10,580 nt of DNA from JAAAOH01 sp041686235 (GTDB lineage Bacteria; Spirochaetota; Spirochaetia; DSM-27196; PWMO01): assembly GCA_041686235.1 (NCBI GenBank), contig JAWLED010000093.1, positions 1 through 10,580 on the forward strand. Reading direction: 5' to 3'. The position numbers and the translations under genes were made by a program. The number at the start of each line of letters is the position of its first letter. The stretch's first letter is position 1. The notes beneath the pieces are model-generated. The model worked only from the letters and a program-made list of their open reading frames with translations. It searched no databases and had not been told where the DNA came from. Of this stretch, positions 6,548 through 10,580 are shown in pieces.

Positions 6548-7024
6548 TTAATTGAACCAGAAACGGAACCCGAACGCCCCTTGCAAGGCAAAGTCCGGAA
6601 CATTGATGCCGTCTCGGTCGGAAATAAATACGAGAGCCGGCGCAACTTCAAAGAAAATCTCGAACACGTCTAACGGATAGGCGTTGAGCCCGACTGGAAC
6701 TCGGCCTCCGAGCTCGACGGGATCGGGGAGTGCTGCATAGAGCCCTGGTCCGGCATAGAGGTTCACAAAGCTGAAAAGATTGGTGGTGTAGAGCCACCAG
6801 TCGGCGGTGAGTCCAAGGTTTGCCTGGTCCTCGCTAATTTGCATGCCGAGACCCCACAGGACGGGCAGGTGAGGTGTTTTTAACGATAACATGGCCTGGC
6901 TCGGGAGGCCTCCCAACGGGTCAATGCCAAAAGAGGCACCCACACCCCATGTAGCGCCGAAGCCGGCAGCCGCCGTGGCAATAAGTAACACCAGCACTAA
7001 AATGAGAATCTTTTTTCGTTTCAT
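6548..7024 (-). CDS. Small exported outer-membrane beta-barrel-like protein (DUF3996-like), 158 aa
   Basis: The start has a strong AGGAGG site (7029-7034 on the - strand), four bases from ATG. Residues 1-24 are a clear signal peptide: MKRKK, a run of I/L/V/A, then an AxA-like cleavage area near AAAGFGA. The mature part alternates Gly, aromatic and hydrophobic residues (GVGASFGI, ADWWLYTTN, NLYAGPGLY, FEIFFEVAPAL) and ends FGFRFWFN. This is the pattern of an outer-membrane beta-barrel with an aromatic C-terminal strand. The blocks RVPVGLNAYPLDVFEIFFEV (108-127) and GFRFWF (152-157) resemble the DUF3996/BAPKO_0422 barrel proteins of spirochaetes; that match is from memory, not a search. At about 135 mature residues it would make a small barrel of perhaps eight strands. 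Its role is unknown. It is convergent with tRNA-Glu and divergent from the UPRT gene. Confidence 0.8.
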   Translation of the reverse strand: MKRKKILILVLVLLIATAAAGFGATWGVGASFGIDPLGGLPSQAMLSLKTPHLPVLWGLGMQISEDQANLGLTADWWLYTTNLFSFVNLYAGPGLYAALPDPVELGGRVPVGLNAYPLDVFEIFFEVAPALVFISDRDGINVPDFALQGAFGFRFWFN

Positions 7025-7042
7025 ACTTCCTCCTATTTGTGT

Positions 7043-7060
7043 GCCTCCGGCCTCGGAGGC
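7043..7060 (-). promoter_or_regulatory. Leader hairpin close to the ribosome site of the barrel gene
   Basis: GCCTCCG and CGGAGGC (7043-7049 and 7054-7060) form a 7-bp stem with a 4-base loop, ending nine bases before the AGGAGG ribosome site on the - strand. The upstream arm contains CCTCC, which could pair instead with AGGAGG, so the downstream arm keeps the ribosome site free. A switch is possible but unproven. Confidence 0.35.
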
Positions 7061-7090
7061 GCGATGTACGGGTCAGACCGACTGTTCAAC

Positions 7091-7117
7091 GCTATAGATT
7101 AGCAGTGAGAATTGCAA
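7091..7117 (-). promoter_or_regulatory. Possible promoter of the barrel gene
   Basis: On the - strand TTGCAA (7117-7112) is followed after 15 bases by TATAGC (7096-7091). The spacing is short and the match moderate. It is the best candidate I see in this divergent region. Confidence 0.3.
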
Positions 7118-7146
7118 CGCCATAAAGCGCTCCCGACCAAAGAACC

Positions 7147-7175
7147 TTGAGAAACGCCTCGATCGCGACTATAGT
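7147..7175 (+). promoter_or_regulatory. Promoter of the UPRT-TPR operon
   Basis: TTGAGA (7147-7152, 5 of 6) and TATAGT (7170-7175, 5 of 6) are separated by the ideal 17 bases. Transcription would start near 7182, only about 18 bases before the start codon, so the SD lies almost at the 5' end of the mRNA. Confidence 0.7.
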
Positions 7176-7199
7176 AAGCGAACACAGGAGCACACGTGT

Positions 7200-8264
7200 A
7201 TGGATAGGGTGGTACTAACAGCTTCGGACCTCGACGGCTACTTGCGCGAGGAAGACACAAAGCATATTCAAAAGATGGACGCGCTCTACGCACAGGCACT
7301 CGAGGCTTCGCGGGTACTCGAATCGTCGCAGAACGAAAAGCGCATTAGCGACGAGAAGCAGCGCCTCATCGATCTCTATGGGGAAATGGGCGAGCGCATG
7401 CGAGAGATGACCGCCGACGACCCGGCAATTCGGGTGTATTCGTTTGAGACGCCGCGGGAAGTGCACGGAGAGGCCTCTCGCCTCATTGCCAAGCTTCGTG
7501 ACGTTCGAACCGGTCAGAGTGAGTTCATCTATTACATCCAGCGCGCCTATGAATTGCTGTTCAATCTCGCGTTCGCGGGCCCCGGGGTGGAAAAGAAAAA
7601 TCACCTGATCGTTAAGACGCCGGTGGACGCGCCGCTGCAAAACTACGCCGTCCACAAAATCCCCGATATCGACGACGACCTGGAAAACACCGCTATGTGT
7701 GTCATGCTGCGCGGTGCTCTGCTTCCCTCGGTCATCATGTCGAAAGAGATACAGGAATACTCCTCCACCGGGTATGTCACGCCGTTTGCGCTCTTTAGTA
7801 TCAAGAGGGACGATACGAAGCAGGAACGCAACATGGAGTATATCCTCGATCTGAAAAAGAGCTATTACGACCTCTCTGCCCTGCACGGCAAGGATCTCAT
7901 TTTTGCCGATCCGATGAATGCCACCGGCGGCAGCCTGGTAACTATCATCAACTACTTGCGCCGGCAGGGCGTAGTGCCTCGGTCCGTCAAATTCTTCAAT
8001 GTGATCTCGGCACTCAAGGGGACCCTGCGGATTACGCGTGCTGTAGAAAATGCCACCGTCTACACACTCTGGATGGACCCGTCGCTCAACGAGCTGGCCT
8101 ATATTCTGCCCGGCCTCGGCGACGCCGGCGACCGGCTCAACGGACGCGACTCGATTGATCGACCCCGAAATATCATCCAGCTTATCGCCGATTATGGAGC
8201 AACCATTGCCAACCTATACCGCGCACAAGTTCACGAAATCGAGGCAACCGTGCTCGGCCGTTAA
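7200..8264 (+). CDS. upp: Extended uracil phosphoribosyltransferase-like protein, 354 aa
   Basis: UPRT converts uracil and PRPP to UMP in pyrimidine salvage in the cytoplasm. The C-terminal two-thirds carry the UPRT signatures in order: CVMLRGALLP (167-176, for the usual VPILRAGLGM), KRDDTKQER (202-210), the PRPP-binding loop DPMNATGGS (237-245, usual DPMLATGGS), and the uracil-binding segment LNELAYILPGLGDAGDRL (296-313). The protein is far longer than the standard of about 208 residues. Residues 1-90 add a charged helical region, and about 40 residues follow the normal end (FGTK is replaced by LNGRD and the chain continues). ATG 7200 has AGGAG at 7186-7190, nine bases away. The motif changes are mild, so activity is likely, but another pyrimidine or regulatory role is possible. 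It forms an operon with the TPR lipoprotein gene 31 bases downstream. The symbol upp is given by homology of the core domain. Confidence 0.8.
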   Translation: MDRVVLTASDLDGYLREEDTKHIQKMDALYAQALEASRVLESSQNEKRISDEKQRLIDLYGEMGERMREMTADDPAIRVYSFETPREVHGEASRLIAKLRDVRTGQSEFIYYIQRAYELLFNLAFAGPGVEKKNHLIVKTPVDAPLQNYAVHKIPDIDDDLENTAMCVMLRGALLPSVIMSKEIQEYSSTGYVTPFALFSIKRDDTKQERNMEYILDLKKSYYDLSALHGKDLIFADPMNATGGSLVTIINYLRRQGVVPRSVKFFNVISALKGTLRITRAVENATVYTLWMDPSLNELAYILPGLGDAGDRLNGRDSIDRPRNIIQLIADYGATIANLYRAQVHEIEATVLGR

Positions 8265-8273
8265 TTCGGCCGA
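8254..8273 (+). repeat. Intercistronic hairpin containing the UPRT stop codon
   Basis: TCGGCCG (8254-8260) and CGGCCGA (8267-8273) form a perfect 7-bp stem. The TAA stop (8262-8264) sits in the 6-base loop. No T-run follows, so it is not a simple terminator. It may set the ratio of the two cistrons or protect the upstream message. Confidence 0.55.
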
Positions 8274-8295
8274 TCCCCGCGGGCATCGCAGCACG

Positions 8296-9300
8296 ATGAA
8301 CAGACTCCGACCGGCCTCGGCGGTGAGGCCCGTTGCAACGGCTGCACTCCTCGCCGCCGTGGTGGTCCTCCTGGGGTGTGAGACGTATGTGCGTCGTGCG
8401 GACCTCGCCGAGGAATACTTCAATCTCGGCAACGCATTTTACGAGCTCGAAGGCTACGAGCGGGCGGTGGAGTACTACGAAAAGGCGCTTGCCCTCGAGC
8501 CGGACCTTGTCCCGGCCAACTTCAATCTTGCGCGAGCCTATATAGAATCAGGCGAGTATGCTCAAGCAATCCCGATCCTCGAGTCACTTATCGAGGGAGA
8601 AGAAGAAAGCGTACTCGTGCTCGAATCGCTTGCCTACGCCTACACGAAGCAGGAGCGGTATGAAGACGCACTGGAGTTGTATGAAGAGGTTCTCTCACTC
8701 TCGCCGTTCCGTGTGTCTGCGCTGTACAGTTCCGCGCTGATATATCGGCGTCTCGAGGAATACCAAAACGCCCGGGACCTTCTTGGTCGAGCTCGAGAAG
8801 CGGCGCCTGAAGATCCGGATGTGCTCTACCATTACGGGCGGATACTGTACGACACTGATGATCCGGACGAGGCGGTTTCCATACTCTCGGACTATCTCGA
8901 CGAGGCGCCCGTGAATGAAGAAGAGATCGATAGACGCTTGGAGGTGGCCCGGATCTACGCCGACGAGCGATATTTTGCCCGTGCCATATCGACATTTGAT
9001 CAGGTCCTCGAGGTGGACGCAAATGAGCCAACCGCGCTCTTTGAAAAGGCTGCGCTTCAGCTGACGGTCATCGAAGATTCTACGGCAGGCGAGGAAAACC
9101 TTCGCGCTGCGCTCGAGGCGGGCTTCAGTGATGAAGAGCGAGCCGAGGAACTCCTCGAGCGGGAGGACCTGCTTTCGCGTACCCGTGTAACCGAGCTATT
9201 GTCCGAGGCGGGCCTCCTCGCCGGCGAAGAAAACGACGAAGACGAGAGCGACGCCGCTAGCGGCCAAGACGAGGGCGAGGAGGCCGAGCGGTCCGAATAA
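8296..9300 (+). CDS. TPR-repeat lipoprotein, 334 aa
   Basis: This is an exported lipoprotein made almost wholly of tetratricopeptide repeats, probably a periplasm-facing scaffold for protein-protein contacts. The frame stays open upstream inside the UPRT gene, but ATG 8296 gives a proper lipoprotein signal: basic start MNRLRP, hydrophobic AALLAAVVVLLG, and Cys28 in the lipobox LLGC. TPR-like helix pairs begin near residue 39 (EEYFNLGNAFYELEGYERAV, 39-58, then YEKALALEP) and recur about every 34 residues at roughly 73, 107, 141, 175 and 213. Residues 311-334 are a very acidic low-complexity tail of Glu, Asp, Ser and Ala. I see no good SD before the start, so translation may depend on coupling to the UPRT gene, whose stop lies 31 bases upstream. 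The partner and precise function are unknown. Confidence 0.88.
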   Translation: MNRLRPASAVRPVATAALLAAVVVLLGCETYVRRADLAEEYFNLGNAFYELEGYERAVEYYEKALALEPDLVPANFNLARAYIESGEYAQAIPILESLIEGEEESVLVLESLAYAYTKQERYEDALELYEEVLSLSPFRVSALYSSALIYRRLEEYQNARDLLGRAREAAPEDPDVLYHYGRILYDTDDPDEAVSILSDYLDEAPVNEEEIDRRLEVARIYADERYFARAISTFDQVLEVDANEPTALFEKAALQLTVIEDSTAGEENLRAALEAGFSDEERAEELLEREDLLSRTRVTELLSEAGLLAGEENDEDESDAASGQDEGEEAERSE

Positions 9301-9316
9301 CACCATTTCGGACCGC
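9288..9316. repeat. Perfect hairpin spanning the TPR gene stop, between convergent genes
   Basis: GCGGTCCGAA (9288-9297) and TTCGGACCGC (9307-9316) form a perfect 10-bp stem. The loop TAACACCAT begins with the TAA stop codon of the TPR gene. It lies between the convergent TPR and adk genes and could mark the 3' end of both transcripts. There is no T-run on either side, so an intrinsic terminator of the standard type is not supported. Confidence 0.65.
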
Positions 9317-9335
9317 CGGATAAGCGCTGGAGATG

Positions 9336-9968
9336 CTATTCTTTCGGAAGCACGCGCTTTAGCTGCGTGAACACCGTGTCCGGCTGCGGGCTTGCATCTA
9401 CTTCTTCTAACAGGTTTTTCTCGCGGTAGAATGTAACTAGGGGTTCGGTCTGCTTGCGGTACACCTCGAGGCGGTTTCGAATCGAGTCTTCGCTGTCGTC
9501 GCCTCTCTGGATGAGCTCTTCCCCGGTGACGTCGTCCTTTCCGGGAACTTTCGGCGGGTTAAACATGATGTGATAGGTTCTCCCCGACGGTTTGTGAACC
9601 CTGCGTCCCGAGAGGCGTTTGACGATTTCTTCATCGGGAAGCGTGAAGAGGATGACCCGTTGGATGGTTGCAAATGTATCGAGTGCTTCGGCCTGAGGTA
9701 TCGTGCGGGGAAACCCGTCGAGAATGAAGCCGTCAGTTACGTCATCCTGCTTCAGCCGGTCTTTGACGAGCTCCACGGTAAGCTCGTCCGGCACCAATTC
9801 CCCTGAATCGAGAATGCTTTTCACCTTCTTGCCGAGCTCGGTCTCGTTGTTGATGTTTTCTCGAAAAATGTCTCCGGTGGAGATGTGAGGTATCTTTTGA
9901 TCTTGCGCGAGGCGCGCCGCCATCGTGCCTTTACCTGCTCCCGGCGGTCCGAGAAAGATGAGATTCAT
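9336..9968 (-). CDS. adk: Adenylate kinase, 210 aa
   Basis: Adenylate kinase interconverts ATP + AMP and 2 ADP in the cytoplasm. All hallmarks are present: P-loop GPPGAGKGT (7-15), the AMP-site stretch STGDIFRENI (30-39), the signature FILDGFPRTIPQAEAL (81-96), and the LID from Arg122/Arg123 through HKPSGRTYHIMFNPPK (125-140) to the arginine-rich NRLEVYRKQT (165-174). The LID is the long type, but the protein contains no cysteine, so it is the non-zinc form stabilised by hydrogen bonds, as in E. coli. The length is typical (about 214). On the - strand AAGGAG (9979-9974) lies five bases before ATG. In many bacteria adk sits in the secY ribosomal cluster; here it is alone, convergent with the TPR gene and divergent from the small gene at 10089. 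Confidence 0.97.
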   Translation of the reverse strand: MNLIFLGPPGAGKGTMAARLAQDQKIPHISTGDIFRENINNETELGKKVKSILDSGELVPDELTVELVKDRLKQDDVTDGFILDGFPRTIPQAEALDTFATIQRVILFTLPDEEIVKRLSGRRVHKPSGRTYHIMFNPPKVPGKDDVTGEELIQRGDDSEDSIRNRLEVYRKQTEPLVTFYREKNLLEEVDASPQPDTVFTQLKRVLPKE

Positions 9969-10021
9969 GCCGTCTCCTTGTCTAACTAGTTTGGTTATCG
10001 AGTTTCAAATTGGTATGTTAC

Positions 10022-10050
10022 AGTGTAGTAGCACGATATAGGTTGGTCAA
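10022..10050 (-). promoter_or_regulatory. Promoter of adk
   Basis: On the - strand TTGACC (10050-10045, 5 of 6) is followed after exactly 17 bases by TACACT (10027-10022, 4 of 6). The leader to the adk start would be about 45-50 bases. Confidence 0.55.
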
Positions 10051-10088
10051 CGAACGGGAAACGAACTGGAATCGAGGCAGGAGGAGCA

Positions 10089-10415
10089 ATGGAGTTTTGG
10101 GAACGATTCAGAGATACAATCGACAAAGGCGTAGAGTCTTCGCGCGGAGCATTAGGTAAGGCGCAGGAACGTGCTCGAGGTCTCGGCGAAAAGGGTGTGC
10201 TGAAATTTGAAGTAATGCAGCTCGAATCCCGCGTCGAGAAGCTCACCACGAAGCTTGGAGCTCGGACGTTTGAGATCCTCGTAAAGGAAGGTCAGAACAC
10301 CGTCTCCAAGAAGACCGGAGGGGTGAAGGAGCTCATCGAAGAGCTCGAAGAGCTGGAAACGAGAATCAAAGAGAAAGAAGAAGCGCTCGGAAGAATGGGA
10401 ACCGAAGATTCCTAA
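10089..10415 (+). CDS. Small helical/coiled-coil protein of unknown function, 108 aa
   Basis: A strong AGGAGG (10079-10084) lies four bases before ATG 10089, so this short gene is real by its ribosome site. The protein is cytoplasmic, with no signal peptide or membrane segment. Residues 1-38 are charged and amphipathic (MEFWERFRDTIDKGVESS and on), resembling the start of small stress- or envelope-associated helical proteins. Residues 42-56 (VMQLESRVEKLTTKL) and 78-101 (GVKELIEELEELETRIKEKE region) have heptad-like L/I/V spacing, suggesting two coiled-coil helices. Between them lies a Gly- and Lys-containing linker (NTVSKKTGG, 70-78). Similar small proteins occur in spirochaetes as hypothetical proteins; I recall no assigned function. 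It is divergent from adk across 120 bases. No clear promoter or terminator of its own is visible. Confidence 0.8.
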   Translation: MEFWERFRDTIDKGVESSRGALGKAQERARGLGEKGVLKFEVMQLESRVEKLTTKLGARTFEILVKEGQNTVSKKTGGVKELIEELEELETRIKEKEEALGRMGTEDS

Positions 10416-10434
10416 ATTCGATTACGGTAACCTG

Positions 10435-10464
10435 TTGACACGTCCGCGAGGGGTAGGCTATATT
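10435..10464 (+). promoter_or_regulatory. Strong promoter reading towards the right edge
   Basis: TTGACA (10435-10440) is a perfect -35. TATATT (10459-10464, 5 of 6) is the -10, with an 18-base spacer. This is the best consensus promoter in the window. Transcription would start near 10471. No gene begins before the window ends. Confidence 0.75.
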
Positions 10465-10470
10465 GCCTCC

Positions 10471-10580
10471 TACATTCGGCCCGGCGGGACGGCCTGCCGG
10501 CCGGGTGCAACCACCGGCACATCGAAGATGTGAGAGACCGAGCACGCTATGTGGGTGCTTGACATTGCGCAAAGCGATGT
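10471..10580 (+). other. Structured non-coding leader with a second -35 box at the edge
   Basis: From the expected transcript start, hairpins lie back to back. CCGGCGGG/CCTGCCGG spans 10481-10500 (8 bp with one G-T pair, loop ACGG). CCGG(G)TG/CACCGG spans 10501-10517 with a one-base bulge. CACATC/GATGTG spans 10518-10532 (perfect 6 bp, loop GAA). AGCAC/GTGCT spans 10541-10559. A perfect TTGACA (10559-10564) follows; its -10 would fall just outside, near 10582. I see no convincing coding frame. Tandem strong promoters with a structured leader suggest a stable-RNA operon or a highly expressed operon, but the downstream gene is out of view. Confidence 0.4.

Noticed and set aside
8050..8295. Upstream extension of the TPR frame inside the UPRT gene
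   Set aside because: The translation is out-of-frame UPRT sequence; ATG 8296 gives a proper lipoprotein signal peptide.
10366..10572. 68-codon - strand frame at the right edge
   Set aside because: It is antisense to the small coiled-coil gene and to a strong promoter region; Arg/Pro-rich and without family resemblance.

Overview
The window looks like chromosomal DNA of a free-living spirochaete or a close relative. This is an inference. It rests on the small DUF3996-like outer-membrane barrel protein with an aromatic C-terminus, the long uracil phosphoribosyltransferase variant, and a small coiled-coil protein of a type I associate with spirochaetes. I found no transposase, integrase, phage gene or CRISPR array. 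Codon use looks even throughout, with moderately high GC, many CTC/GAG codons and purine-rich Shine-Dalgarno (SD) sites. The region reads as a housekeeping chromosome segment rather than an island.

Layout, left to right. 1-158 is intergenic, possibly with the tail of an unseen gene. 159-1718 (+) is an unrecognised 519-residue protein with one central two-helix membrane hairpin. 1876-3486 (+) is a FGGY-family sugar kinase of the long, pentulose-kinase-like branch, behind a leader with overlapping inverted repeats. 3689-4339 (+) and 4427-5473 (+) are a DUF47/PhoU-like protein and a PiT phosphate permease, a classic pair, preceded by a Pho-box-like direct repeat. 5566-6255 (+) is deoxyribose-phosphate aldolase (deoC) with its own promoter. 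6367-6441 (+) is tRNA-Glu(TTC) with promoter and terminator; the terminator also serves the convergent gene at 6548-7024 (-), a small exported barrel-like protein. 7200-8264 (+) is an extended uracil phosphoribosyltransferase with a good promoter, followed after 31 bases by 8296-9300 (+), a TPR lipoprotein. 9336-9968 (-) is adenylate kinase, convergent with the TPR gene. 10089-10415 (+) is a 108-residue helical/coiled-coil protein. 10416-10580 has no gene but carries the best promoter in the window and a run of abutting hairpins, with a second -35 box at the edge. It may lead into a stable-RNA or highly expressed operon beyond the window.

How the genes fit together. The DUF47-PiT pair handles low-affinity phosphate uptake and its control. 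DeoC, the uracil phosphoribosyltransferase and adenylate kinase all belong to nucleotide salvage and energy balance, but they are separate transcription units and not a dedicated operon. The sugar kinase stands alone, without isomerase, transporter or regulator nearby. No clearly new multi-gene system is visible. The most interesting signals are regulatory and structural: the Pho-box-like repeat, the competing stems before the kinase, stop codons placed in hairpin loops in the UPRT-TPR operon, and the structured leader at the right edge.
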